Positions 52,907 to 64,000 of a DNA stretch of 64,000 bases are shown here, piece by piece; within the stretch, counting starts at the first letter, position 1; the number at the start of each line of letters is the position of its first letter. The notes below the pieces were generated by a model. That model had not been told where the DNA came from. It searched no databases and was given only the letters and a program-made list of their open reading frames with translations. This DNA is from Chitinophagales bacterium (GTDB taxonomy: Bacteria; Bacteroidota; Bacteroidia; Chitinophagales; JADIYW01), in contig JACJXS010000010.1 of NCBI GenBank assembly GCA_020636545.1, forward strand, positions 156,001 through 220,000, in the 5' to 3' direction. The position numbers were made by a program, and so were the translations under genes.

Positions 52907-54121
52907 ATGGAAAAAGAAATTAAAACAATCTTTAAAAATTGGTTTTGGTGGGGATTTTTAAGCTTAGTTGTTGTTGCATTTTATGGCACACTTATGCGAT
53001 ATAAAATAGCTTTTAGCTTTCCATTTTTTGAACAAAAAAACTTGCTCTACGCACATTTTAACTTTGCCTTCAGTGGTTGGATAAACCATGCTTTATATTG
53101 TGGCTTAGCTTATCTTATTTTTCCATTCTTAAGTTCTGCAAATCAAAAAAAGTACAAATGGCTGATTGTATTTAATTTAATCTGTGCATATATTGCTGCT
53201 TTGTTGTTTACATTCATTGGTTCTAAAACTGATACTATTATATTTTCTGCTTTATCAACTTTAATCATAGCTATTCTATTTGCCGTTTTTTACATCAGAG
53301 ATAATAAATTAATTCCGAAAGATAATTTATTTAGTTCTTGGGCAATTACTGGATTACTTCTTAATATTCTCTCTGTTGTTGGTCCATTTTTATTGGCTTA
53401 TATGATGGTTTCAAAAACATTTACCCAAGATAAGTACCTCATTTATAAATATTATTTTTTGCATTTTCAATATAATGGCTGGTTCTTCTTTGCAAGTATG
53501 GCGATGTTAACAACCATACTCCCTAAAAACTTTCCCAACCTAAATCAATACTTTAAGGTATTTGCTGCCACAGTAATTCCAACTTTCTTTTTATCCATTC
53601 TATGGTTCAAATTACCTTTGTGGCTATATATCATTACCGTAATTACAACTATTATTCAAATGATAGCTTGGTTATATTTTATAAAAAAATACATTCCACT
53701 TTTAATAAACGACAAAAAACCTTCTTGGGTGCATATTTTTATGTATGCTGCAACCTTTGCAATGACTGTGAAATTTATACTTCAAACGATATCTATAATT
53801 CCATCACTTAGTCATTTTGTCTTTGGTTTTAGATCAATTATTATAGCCTATTTACATTTGATTTTATTAGGTGTATATAGTTTATTTATAATTGGGTACT
53901 CACTTTATAATGGCTTTCTTTCAAATTCAAATTCAACAAAATTTGCTACAATCGCATTTTTAGTTGGCGTTGTTTTAAATGAATTGGTATTAGGTATTCA
54001 AGGTGCGGCTGGATTAATTTATCTACCAATTCCACATATTAATGAAGCCTTATTTGCAGTAACATTATTATTATTTGGAAGTTCTATCTTTATAGTTATT
54101 TCTCAGAAGATTCGTAAATAA
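52907..54121 (+). CDS. Polytopic membrane protein, possibly heme-copper oxidase subunit I-like
   Basis: 404 residues with about twelve membrane helices and no recognised named domain. Histidines sit inside or at the ends of helices: YAHFNFAFSGWINHALY near residues 48-65, LHFQYNGWFFF near 186, AYLHLILLGVYS near 315 and IPHINEALF near 375. This pattern resembles heme-ligating helices of the heme-copper oxidase/NO reductase subunit I superfamily and could also suit an NnrS-like protein; both assignments are weak. It follows the Crp/Fnr gene by one base and closes the nitrosative-stress cluster. Confidence 0.55.
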   Translation: MEKEIKTIFKNWFWWGFLSLVVVAFYGTLMRYKIAFSFPFFEQKNLLYAHFNFAFSGWINHALYCGLAYLIFPFLSSANQKKYKWLIVFNLICAYIAALLFTFIGSKTDTIIFSALSTLIIAILFAVFYIRDNKLIPKDNLFSSWAITGLLLNILSVVGPFLLAYMMVSKTFTQDKYLIYKYYFLHFQYNGWFFFASMAMLTTILPKNFPNLNQYFKVFAATVIPTFFLSILWFKLPLWLYIITVITTIIQMIAWLYFIKKYIPLLINDKKPSWVHIFMYAATFAMTVKFILQTISIIPSLSHFVFGFRSIIIAYLHLILLGVYSLFIIGYSLYNGFLSNSNSTKFATIAFLVGVVLNELVLGIQGAAGLIYLPIPHINEALFAVTLLLFGSSIFIVISQKIRK

Positions 54122-54149
54122 TCATTCATAACTTTTCCTATAAAACAGT

Positions 54150-57080
54150 TTATTGTTGAATAGAATTATAGATTACTTGTTGAATTCTAGTTCTATAGTT
54201 CTGATTGATAAACTTTCTATTCTCAGCACTCGGATTTATTCTATTGGATAATAAAATATAAACTAAATCATATTTTGGATCTGCCCAAGCAATTGTTCCA
54301 GTAAATCCAGTATGTCCAAACGATAAAGAAGATGCACTACTACAAGTCGGTCCACCACCACTTGGCTCAGGTCTGTCAAAACCAATTCCTCTTCTACTTA
54401 TTGAAGATTGCTTAGAAGTAAAATAATCAATCGTCTTTTTATTGTAAAATCTTGTGCCACCATAAGTGCCACCATTTACTAACATTTGAAAGTATTTTGC
54501 TAAATCATTTGTATTACTAAATACACCAGCATGTCCAGCAATTCCACCCATCAAAGCCGCACCTTGGTCGTGTACATATCCGTGAATTAAAGTATTACGA
54601 AATCCTTTTTCATCTTCAGTTGGTACAATATTATTCAGATTTACTTGAGCCGCTAATGGATTATACATCGTATTATTCATACCTAAGAAACTCCATAAAT
54701 ATCTTTTAGCAACATTTTGCAAAGAATCAGCATAAGTTTTTTCAATTATTTCTTTCAATAAATAATAACCCAAATCACTGTATTTATAAACTTTTGGTCC
54801 TAACTCAGAAAAGTAAATTGTATTTCTTATGGAATCAATAAAGTCATTTCTTATAAATACACTATCAATTACTTTTCTTGTAAACATAGGAGAATAAGTT
54901 TTACTCATCCACTCAGGTTTTATTTGATTTACAGAATCCAAAAGGCTTTTATAAAATGGCTTCCAAGCAACTAAACCAGCTTCGTGCAACAATATATTTT
55001 TTATTGTCAGATTTGCCTTGTTACTACCTTCTGGATAATTATAATAAGTTCCTAAAGTTTTATTAATGTCTAGCTTTTTGTCTTCGTACATCCGCATAAT
55101 AATTGGTGTAGATGCAACAACTTTAGTGATTGAAGCAATGTCATATAAATCATTATTATCTACCAATTTGCTATCCTTATAGGTCATTGTCCCAAAAGAT
55201 TTACGATAAACAACTTTTCCATCTTTTGCTACTAATATTTGACAACTTGGTGTTGCTCCATTCTCTATAGCTTCATTGGCAATTTTATCAATACCTTTTA
55301 ATATTTCAGCATTCATACCAACTTCAATCGGAAAGCCATATCCAAGCCTAAGGCTTCCATTAGTACAAACACCTTTACTAAATTCATAATTGGCAACACT
55401 GATTGGTAATGTTCCAGATCCTGCCCTCGCTCCAAATAAAATTTGAGCTGTAATATCTTGTGTAACAGAGTCTTCATTATAGGCAACAATTATAGAACCA
55501 TAACCATTTAATTTTTGCAAACTATAAGGAGAACCCATAATTATATTTATCGTCTTTTTTGATTGATTGATTTTATTAATGGCTCCAATTTCAACATCCG
55601 TTAATCCATAATTTTTGGCTAAAAAACGACTCATGTCATTAATCTCTAAAATAATTTTATCGTAGCTTTTCAATTGTTCTATCAATTGATTAAATTTCAA
55701 TTGACTCTCAGATTTTGAAATATAAAAATGGTCTATCGCAGCGTAATCATCAATTCTACTAGAAAATACATTTGGGCTTCCAATACCAATGGCAACATGA
55801 GCAATTTTCTCTCTAACATCTATTATTGGTATAAAATCATTCTTATCTTCAACAACTGTAATAGAATGTTCTACCAATTTCGTCAAAAGAAGATTTGCCT
55901 TCTCATTATTCAAATCTTCAACAATATTAGACATTTTAATAGGCTGAAAATTATTCAATCCTACCCAATATTTAGTTAATAATACCTTTCTAACACTTTC
56001 GTTAATTCGCTCTTCAGTCAATTCACAACTATCAATTGCAGCTTTGATTCCCGCTATCGCCTTGTCCACATTCTCAGGAAAAAGCATCACATCATTTCCG
56101 GCTTGTATTGCTTTTACTTCTGCTACACCTGAAGGATAATTTGCGGAAACACCTTTCATATTTAGTGCATCTGTAAAAATCAATCCCTTAAAGCCCATTT
56201 CATCAATCAATTTTTCTTGAACAATTTTTTTAGATAATGTTGATGGCAAATTTGGTGTATTATCTAATGCCAAAACGTTCATGTGTGCCACCATTATACT
56301 ACCAATTCCATTTCTGATTAATGCTTTGAAAGGATATAATTCTATTTTATCTAATCTTTCTATTGAATGTTGCAAAACTGGCAAACCATAATGAGAATCA
56401 ACATCTGTATCTCCATGTCCTGGAAAATGCTTCCCACATGCCAAAAGATTATTGTCTTGCATACCTTTCATATAGGCTTTAGCTTTTAAAGTAACATTGT
56501 ATTTATTATCTCCAAAAGAGCGATCATTAATGACTGGATTACTCGGATTGTTATTTACATCAATCACAGGTGCAAAATTTACATGAATTCCTATTCGTTT
56601 CATTTGTCTTGCAAACTCAGCACCCATATCATAAATTAGATTTTCATCTTCAATCGCTCCCAACATTAATTGTCTAGGATAATTGACTACATTTTTTAAA
56701 CGCATACCCAATCCCCATTCTCCATCAAAACCAATTAGCAATTTTGTTTTACTGATTGCTTGATATCGATTCGTAAGTTCAGCTTGTTTTTCTGGTGTAC
56801 CTTGAAAGAAAATTAATCCACCAATTTTATACTTTTTGATATATTGTTCTATTTCTTGATAATGTGTTTCATCTTTATTGGAATAGGCAGCAACCATTAA
56901 TAATTGACCAATTTTTTCATCTAAAGTCATTGAATTTAATACAGAATCTACCCATTCACTTTTTTCATAATACAAAAATGGTGGCAAACTTTTCTTATTT
57001 TCAGAATCATAAGCTTGTGCCTGAATAAAAGTTGCTGAAACGTATGTCAACAAAACAAAAGTGAATAAGAATCGAATCAT
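54150..57080 (-). CDS. Beta-N-acetylhexosaminidase (NagZ, GH3) fused to a serine beta-lactamase-like domain
   Basis: 976 residues with a signal peptide (hydrophobic core ending FIQAQA). The GH3 domain (about 45-410) has KHFPGHGDTDVDSH near 217-230, the NagZ-type catalytic loop with histidine and aspartate, and the nucleophile in FTDALNMKGV near 305. A GH3 C-terminal-like domain links to a class C beta-lactamase-like domain (about 590-976) with SITK near 645, YSD near 760 and HTGFTG near 930. The fusion suggests muropeptide trimming coupled to a peptide hydrolase during peptidoglycan recycling. It converges with the nitrosative cluster. Confidence 0.88.
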   Translation of the reverse strand: MIRFLFTFVLLTYVSATFIQAQAYDSENKKSLPPFLYYEKSEWVDSVLNSMTLDEKIGQLLMVAAYSNKDETHYQEIEQYIKKYKIGGLIFFQGTPEKQAELTNRYQAISKTKLLIGFDGEWGLGMRLKNVVNYPRQLMLGAIEDENLIYDMGAEFARQMKRIGIHVNFAPVIDVNNNPSNPVINDRSFGDNKYNVTLKAKAYMKGMQDNNLLACGKHFPGHGDTDVDSHYGLPVLQHSIERLDKIELYPFKALIRNGIGSIMVAHMNVLALDNTPNLPSTLSKKIVQEKLIDEMGFKGLIFTDALNMKGVSANYPSGVAEVKAIQAGNDVMLFPENVDKAIAGIKAAIDSCELTEERINESVRKVLLTKYWVGLNNFQPIKMSNIVEDLNNEKANLLLTKLVEHSITVVEDKNDFIPIIDVREKIAHVAIGIGSPNVFSSRIDDYAAIDHFYISKSESQLKFNQLIEQLKSYDKIILEINDMSRFLAKNYGLTDVEIGAINKINQSKKTINIIMGSPYSLQKLNGYGSIIVAYNEDSVTQDITAQILFGARAGSGTLPISVANYEFSKGVCTNGSLRLGYGFPIEVGMNAEILKGIDKIANEAIENGATPSCQILVAKDGKVVYRKSFGTMTYKDSKLVDNNDLYDIASITKVVASTPIIMRMYEDKKLDINKTLGTYYNYPEGSNKANLTIKNILLHEAGLVAWKPFYKSLLDSVNQIKPEWMSKTYSPMFTRKVIDSVFIRNDFIDSIRNTIYFSELGPKVYKYSDLGYYLLKEIIEKTYADSLQNVAKRYLWSFLGMNNTMYNPLAAQVNLNNIVPTEDEKGFRNTLIHGYVHDQGAALMGGIAGHAGVFSNTNDLAKYFQMLVNGGTYGGTRFYNKKTIDYFTSKQSSISRRGIGFDRPEPSGGGPTCSSASSLSFGHTGFTGTIAWADPKYDLVYILLSNRINPSAENRKFINQNYRTRIQQVIYNSIQQ

Positions 57081-57127
57081 GTATTTAGCAAATTAGTAGT
57101 TTTATATTGTTTTTAAAAATAAAAAAA

Positions 57128-57149
57128 GGAACAGTTTATTTGCTGTTCC
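57128..57149 (-). terminator. Terminator downstream of the HMA-like gene
   Basis: GGAACAG and CTGTTCC pair over seven bases around an eight-base loop; in minus-strand direction the stem is followed by seven T residues. Confidence 0.85.
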
Positions 57150-57176
57150 AATTCTTAAAAAAGTTAAATAAAAATT

Positions 57177-57578
57177 TTATTTAGTTGTACAAGAGGATTT
57201 ACTCTTAGTACAATTTTTTCCAGTTTCAGTTGTTGCACATTTTGTCGCTCCAGGTTTTGAACAACAAGATTTTGGAGCAACATTACTTCCTGCATCAGAA
57301 GTTGTAGCAGCAATTGTATAACCTGTTTGTTTTGTTAATGTAGATATAATTTCGTTCTCATTTGTTTTGGCTGCATCATACTCAATCACAGCAGATTTTG
57401 AAGATGCACTTACCCCAGAAACCTGAATAACACCTACCAGCTTTTCAGCTTTCGCTTTAAAACTATTTTCACAACAACTACCACCCATTCCTTTTACATT
57501 TAATTTCAGCGTATTTCCAGCAAAACCAGCAGCAACTAAACTAATAGTAACTAATAAAGTCAAAAATATTTTTTTCAT
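57177..57578 (-). CDS. Secreted HMA-like metal-binding protein with altered CxxC
   Basis: 133 residues: signal peptide (MKKIFLTLLVTISLVAAGFAG) then a heavy-metal-associated ferredoxin-like fold (LKLNVKG, KLVGVIQVSGVSA, IISTLTKQTGYT). Canonical HMA proteins have GM-x-C-x-x-C; here it is GMGGSCC with cysteines at 35 and 36, so the first metal cysteine is glycine at 33 and an extra adjacent cysteine appears. The C-terminal tail (residues 98-133) has five more cysteines in a lysine- and threonine-rich segment. It probably binds a soft metal such as copper, but geometry must differ from CopZ. Single gene with its own terminator. Confidence 0.78.
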   Translation of the reverse strand: MKKIFLTLLVTISLVAAGFAGNTLKLNVKGMGGSCCENSFKAKAEKLVGVIQVSGVSASSKSAVIEYDAAKTNENEIISTLTKQTGYTIAATTSDAGSNVAPKSCCSKPGATKCATTETGKNCTKSKSSCTTK

Positions 57579-57890
57579 ATTACATTTATTTAAAGTGAAT
57601 TAATCTAATCATTAAAACTAATAAAAAGAACAGCAAAGACAATGCCACAAGTGGATTGTATTCTTTTAAAATCCAATTATACCTAAAAGTAAGCAAATGA
57701 TACCCAAATCTAATGTGCAAATCTACAATAAATCAAGGATTCATACTTTTTTCAGTTACAATAATTTACAAATAATAAGCTCTTAAAATTAAAAAACTAT
57801 CTTATATACAAATATAACTTTATTCAACCAAATAAATTAAAGATTTTAATTTAAAATCACTATCTTTGACACTCAAAAATTTCAAATAGA
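57579..57890. other. Divergent intergenic region with no gene seen
   Basis: About 310 A+T-rich bases between the HMA-like gene and the PpiD-like gene. The only element I can support is the promoter box at 57861-57868; no hairpin, small reading frame or RNA gene is evident. Confidence 0.5.
57861..57868 (+). promoter_or_regulatory. -7 promoter box of the PpiD-like gene (TATCTTTG)
   Basis: Exact TAnnTTTG match 22 bases before the ATG at 57891. Confidence 0.65.
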
Positions 57891-60059
57891 ATGGCAGTTA
57901 TAGGCAAAATCAGAGAACGTTCATGGATATTATTAACTTTCCTTGCAGTTTCATTATTTATTTTTATCATCCAATCTGCATTGGAGTCGCCATCAGGTAT
58001 GTTTAAAGGTGGAGATAAGGATTCTGTTGGAGAAATAGATGATAACAACATTTCAGCAACTGAGTTTTCTAAAGATGTTACAGATTATGAAGAAGGCTTA
58101 AAATTGATTAATCCAAATGTAACCTTAGATGATAATTTAAGAACCCAAATCAATGATGAGGTGTGGTTAAATATGGCTAAAGAAAATCTCTTAGACCCAC
58201 ACTTAAAAGAATTAGGGATTGAAATTACAACCAAAGAATTAGGCGAAATTATGTGGGGTTCAAATGCTCATCCACTAGCTAGAAACTTTTGGGCACAAGT
58301 TGGTGCAGTAAATCAAGAGACAGGAGAAATAGATGAAGCTAAAGCTAAAGATTTCATAAAAAATATAGATAAAAACGACCCTAACGGTGAAAATAAATTA
58401 AGAGCCGTAATCGAGCAAATTGAAAAATTAGTAATGGAGGAAACAATAAAGATGAAATATACTTACTTGATTTCTAAATCCTATTATATGCCTTCATTCT
58501 TTGCAAAAGAAGTCGTTAATGCTTCAAGAGAAGGTGTTGCAACTGTACTGAGTGTTCCTTTAAACAGCATTCCAGACACTGATTTTAAAGTCATTGATGC
58601 AGATATCACTAAATATATTAGTGAAAATCCTAACAAATATAAACAAGAAGCATCTCGTACATTAGACATTGTAACATTCGATATTATTCCAACACAACAA
58701 GATTCATTAGATAGAAAAACAAAATTAGAAGAACTAAGAAATGCTTACCTAGCAATTACTGACAAGAGCAAAGACACTTCATTTATTGAAAGAAATTCAA
58801 TTCAAAGAGAACAAATAGCTTACTACTCCAAACAAGACCTTACAAAAAGTGGCAGAAATGCTGATGAAATTTTTAGCCTTCCTATTGGAACAACAACACC
58901 AATTTATATTGAAAATGGTAGTTATGTTTTTACTAAGATATTAGACAGAAGAATAGCTCCTGACAGCGTTCATGCTGCTCATATCTTACTATCTTTAGGT
59001 AACAAAACAGAAGCTGAAATAGCAAGTGCTAATAAGAAAGCAGATAGTTTAATTCAAGTATTAGCTGCTGGGAAAGCCAACTTTGGAGATTTAGCTAATC
59101 AAAATTCAATAGATGAAAATTCTAAAATAAAAGGTGGAGATTTAGGTTATTTTACTAGAAACCAAATGGTAAAAGAATTTAATGATCAAGTATTTTTTAA
59201 AAATATGTCACCTGGTAATTTAGCAAAAGTAGAAACACAATTTGGCTTACATATCATCTTATTATTAGATGCAAGAAACCCTCAATTATTGACTGAATTT
59301 GCTGATTTTGTAGAAACAATAAGACCAAGTAAAGAAACAGATAGTAAGGCTTATGCTCAAGCAACTGAATTTTTACAAAAAAACAATACTTCTGCAAAAT
59401 TTGATGCTGCAGCTAAAACAGAAAAGGTTTCAAAAAACATTATCGTAACATCTAACTCATCAAATATTCAAAATTTAGGCACATCAAAAGATTTAATTCG
59501 TTGGGCATTTGATGAAAAAGAAGGAAAAGTTGGCAATATCAAATTCTTTGATATGAGTGATAAATTTATTGTAGCAAAAATCAACAAAGTAAGTGAAAAG
59601 GGTTTAGCAAAAGCAAGCGATGTAAGAGAAGAAGTTACTCAAATTTTAATTAATAAAAAGAAAGCTGATAAAATTGCTTATGATGTAGAAAAAGCTGCTG
59701 ATAAAAAAACAGACTTAGCTAGTATTGCAACAGAACTAAAGGATGCAACAATTAAAGATTCCGTAAAAGTTACCTTTACTTCTGGGTTTTCAGAAATAGG
59801 CAATGAGCCTAAGTTATCTGGTGCTGTATTTGGAACTCCAATCGGAAAAATTTCTAAAGTAATAAAAGGAAACGAAGGCGTTTATTTAGTTCAACCTTCA
59901 ACCATACAACAATCCTCTACATTATTAGAATCAAATTCTCTAGAAACTTACCAAAAACAAATGCAACAAATGGCTAGTCAGCAAATAAACTACCAAGAGA
60001 TTATTAATTCAATTTTAGATAAAGTGGAAGTAAAAGACAAAAGGTATACTTTCTTTTAA
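57891..60059 (+). CDS. PpiD-like periplasmic foldase (SurA_N plus parvulin)
   Basis: 722 residues anchored by one N-terminal helix (RSWILLTFLAVSLFIFIIQSA). The N-terminal SurA-like chaperone region covers about 35-230; the parvulin rotamase domain (about 360-460) has the family marks HAAHILLSLGN, GDLGYFTRNQM and FGLHIILLLDAR. It assists folding of exported proteins, like E. coli PpiD. The C-terminal region (residues 465-722) is helical and long compared with SurA. Strong terminator downstream. Confidence 0.9.
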   Translation: MAVIGKIRERSWILLTFLAVSLFIFIIQSALESPSGMFKGGDKDSVGEIDDNNISATEFSKDVTDYEEGLKLINPNVTLDDNLRTQINDEVWLNMAKENLLDPHLKELGIEITTKELGEIMWGSNAHPLARNFWAQVGAVNQETGEIDEAKAKDFIKNIDKNDPNGENKLRAVIEQIEKLVMEETIKMKYTYLISKSYYMPSFFAKEVVNASREGVATVLSVPLNSIPDTDFKVIDADITKYISENPNKYKQEASRTLDIVTFDIIPTQQDSLDRKTKLEELRNAYLAITDKSKDTSFIERNSIQREQIAYYSKQDLTKSGRNADEIFSLPIGTTTPIYIENGSYVFTKILDRRIAPDSVHAAHILLSLGNKTEAEIASANKKADSLIQVLAAGKANFGDLANQNSIDENSKIKGGDLGYFTRNQMVKEFNDQVFFKNMSPGNLAKVETQFGLHIILLLDARNPQLLTEFADFVETIRPSKETDSKAYAQATEFLQKNNTSAKFDAAAKTEKVSKNIIVTSNSSNIQNLGTSKDLIRWAFDEKEGKVGNIKFFDMSDKFIVAKINKVSEKGLAKASDVREEVTQILINKKKADKIAYDVEKAADKKTDLASIATELKDATIKDSVKVTFTSGFSEIGNEPKLSGAVFGTPIGKISKVIKGNEGVYLVQPSTIQQSSTLLESNSLETYQKQMQQMASQQINYQEIINSILDKVEVKDKRYTFF

Positions 60060-60081
60060 ATAAAACACTAAAACAATATTT

Positions 60082-60106
60082 AAGCCTTCGATTTAATCGA
60101 AGGCTT
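60082..60106 (+). terminator. Strong intrinsic terminator after the PpiD-like gene
   Basis: AAGCCTTCGAT and ATCGAAGGCTT pair perfectly over 11 bases around a TTA loop, followed by a T-run. Confidence 0.92.
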
Positions 60107-60166
60107 TTTTATTTAAGTATATCTTTAAAAGTAGTACGATTAAAAATATATTGCTAACTTCACTTT

Positions 60167-60787
60167 ATGACAAATGATGTACTAATACCCAAAGACGGTT
60201 GGATAAACATACAATCACCAATTGAAATTCCAAATTTGGATAAACAATTATGGTTCAAACTATCAGTATCCGTTGCTAAAACTTTTGGGAGAACCGAAAT
60301 TCCTAATGTTTTCAAGTTGTTAGCAATCAACCAAGATATCTTTTGGAGATGGCTATTCTTTGCATCAAGATTAATGCCTTATGGTGAATTAACAGACAGA
60401 GAAAGAGAAATAATTATTCTCAGAGTAGCTTGGCTTTGTAGATGTCGTTACGAATGGGGGCAACATATTGAAATAGGTCAAAATAAAGCCAAACTAAGCG
60501 ATGAAGACATTGTAAATATATCCAAAGGAATAAACGCTTTTGCAAATCCAAAAGAACAATTAATAATTAAAGCATGTAATGAGTTTATCAATAAAAAAGC
60601 AATAAGCACAGAAACCTGGAACCTACTTTCAAAATATTATAATAACAAACTAATGATAGAAATAAGCGTACTAATTGGTCATTATGAAATGCTCGCAGGG
60701 ATATTAAATAGTACAGGTCTTCAATTAGAACCAAAAATTGAGCAGTTTTACAAGATGTTTAATGAGAGAATCAAAGGAATGGAATAA
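60167..60787 (+). CDS. Carboxymuconolactone decarboxylase/AhpD-family protein
   Basis: 206 residues of the CMD/AhpD fold: LTDREREIIILRVAWLCRCRYEWGQHIEIG is the family core, with the helix pair before it (KLLAINQDIFWRWLFFASRLM) and the C-terminal EISVLIGHYEMLAGILN. True AhpD carries a CxxC reductive pair; here the cysteines are C-R-C (two apart) and the EWGQH histidine is kept. Family members without CxxC include enzymes such as gamma-carboxymuconolactone decarboxylase. Its role here is unknown. It stands alone between two terminators and the rRNA operon. Confidence 0.75.
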   Translation: MTNDVLIPKDGWINIQSPIEIPNLDKQLWFKLSVSVAKTFGRTEIPNVFKLLAINQDIFWRWLFFASRLMPYGELTDREREIIILRVAWLCRCRYEWGQHIEIGQNKAKLSDEDIVNISKGINAFANPKEQLIIKACNEFINKKAISTETWNLLSKYYNNKLMIEISVLIGHYEMLAGILNSTGLQLEPKIEQFYKMFNERIKGME

Positions 60788-60900
60788 TAAATCCCAAACA
60801 AGAACATATTTGTACAATATCAAACTACCAATATCTTCAATTTTTACAAGACAATAATAAAGAGAGATAACAAATAAAGATTGTATAAAGCTAAAATAAA

Positions 60901-60930
60901 ATAAGCCCCATAGAAAACTATGAGGCTTAT
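60901..60930 (-). terminator. Hairpin at the end of the rRNA operon
   Basis: ATAAGCC-C-CATAG and CTATG-A-GGCTTAT form a 12-bp stem with one mismatch and an AAAA loop, just beyond the 5S rRNA 3' end; it most likely terminates the operon. Confidence 0.8.
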
Positions 60931-60938
60931 ATAAAAGG

Positions 60939-61046
60939 TTGGCGATGACCTACTCTCCCACCATAAGGCAGTACCATTGGCGCTAAGGGGCTTAACTTCT
61001 CTGTTCGGGATGGGAAGAGGTGAACACCCTTGCTGTAATCGCCATT
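60939..61046 (-). rRNA. rrf: 5S ribosomal RNA
   Basis: About 108 bases; the ends pair as GGCGAT with ATCGCC. The core reads GTTCACCTCTTCCCATCCCGAACAGAG-like on the minus strand (conserved CCCATCCCGAACA loop), and the AGTAGGTCATCGCC 3' end is typical. It follows the 23S gene in the same operon. Ends are estimated to within a few bases. Confidence 0.95.
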
Positions 61047-61079
61047 ATTTACTAAATATATTTTTGAACATAATGGGAA

Positions 61080-61099
61080 AATAATCAATAATTTTTAAA
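61080..61099. repeat. 3' arm of the 23S processing stem
   Basis: Twenty bases perfectly complementary to 63955-63974. Together they form the long stem closing precursor 23S rRNA and cut by RNase III-type processing. Confidence 0.85.
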
Positions 61100-63954
<2,855 letters not shown>

Positions 63955-63955
<1 letters not shown>

Positions 63956-64000
63956 TTAAAAATTATTGATTATTATATAATCCCAATATGTCAAAGAACT
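63955..64000 (-). other. Start of the 16S-23S spacer, with 5' processing arm
   Basis: Bases 63955-63974 are the 5' arm of the 23S processing stem (TTTAAAAATTATTGATTATT). The remaining 26 bases belong to the internal spacer leading to tRNA or 16S genes outside the window; no tRNA fits in them. Confidence 0.7.

Overview
The window is a low-GC (roughly one third G+C by eye) chromosomal segment from a member of the Bacteroidota. Evidence: at least ten upstream regions carry the Bacteroidota -7 promoter box TAnnTTTG rather than TATAAT; few genes have a Shine-Dalgarno sequence; and the families are typical of the phylum (ExbB-ExbD-ExbD-TonB cluster, DUF3276/PUR protein, DUF4783 protein, Wzi-like and porin-like barrels, NagZ/beta-lactamase fusion). 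I cannot place it below phylum; a Chitinophagales- or Saprospirales-like lineage is a guess.

Layout. 1-549: end of an IS1-type transposase and a gene-free stretch. 550-5139: a secreted protein, then a tight plus-strand run (purK, an NAD-dependent epimerase, heme A synthase, a TrpF-like protein). 5202-11302: minus-strand lipoprotein, citrate synthase, PstS-like lipoprotein and the TonB energising operon. 11449-13039: orphan type II thioesterase, then rnpB (plus) meeting rnpA-rpmH (minus) tail to tail, so both RNase P subunits lie together. 13140-23987: gpmI, a lipid-linked sugar flippase, leuA, outer-membrane barrels, a Wzi-like protein with an initiating sugar transferase, and recA. 24000-25671: a scar with a pseudogene carrying two nonsense codons and an in-frame second copy of the recA 3' end. 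25672-36842: porin, ABC exporter, PUR protein, cysS, lipase, urea transporter, efflux adaptor plus TolC, a TetR-like protein lacking a DNA-binding domain, and a TlpA-type thioredoxin. 36914-49641: recQ, two glycosyltransferases around an MscS channel, nucleoside phosphorylase, pfkA, oligopeptide-binding lipoprotein, Sfp-type phosphopantetheinyl transferase with a TcmP-like methyltransferase, an NtrC-type regulator and a second sugar transferase. 49739-54121: a nitrosative-stress cluster. 54150-60787: NagZ/beta-lactamase fusion, HMA-like protein, PpiD-like foldase and a CMD-family protein. 60901-64000: 5S and 23S rRNA on the minus strand, the 23S bracketed by a 20-bp processing stem.

How parts work together. 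The nitrosative block joins an Fe-S Rrf2 sensor, group III truncated haemoglobin, the RIC/YtfE di-iron repair protein, a cupredoxin, a Crp/Fnr regulator and an uncharacterised polytopic protein with membrane histidines; it is the best candidate for a partly undescribed system. The other strong oddity is translational: rnpA (12492-12881) and a glycosyltransferase (40740-41855) have no ATG, GTG or TTG in front of their conserved N-termini, and both have an ATA codon overlapping the upstream stop codon in the geometry of a normal ATGA coupling.
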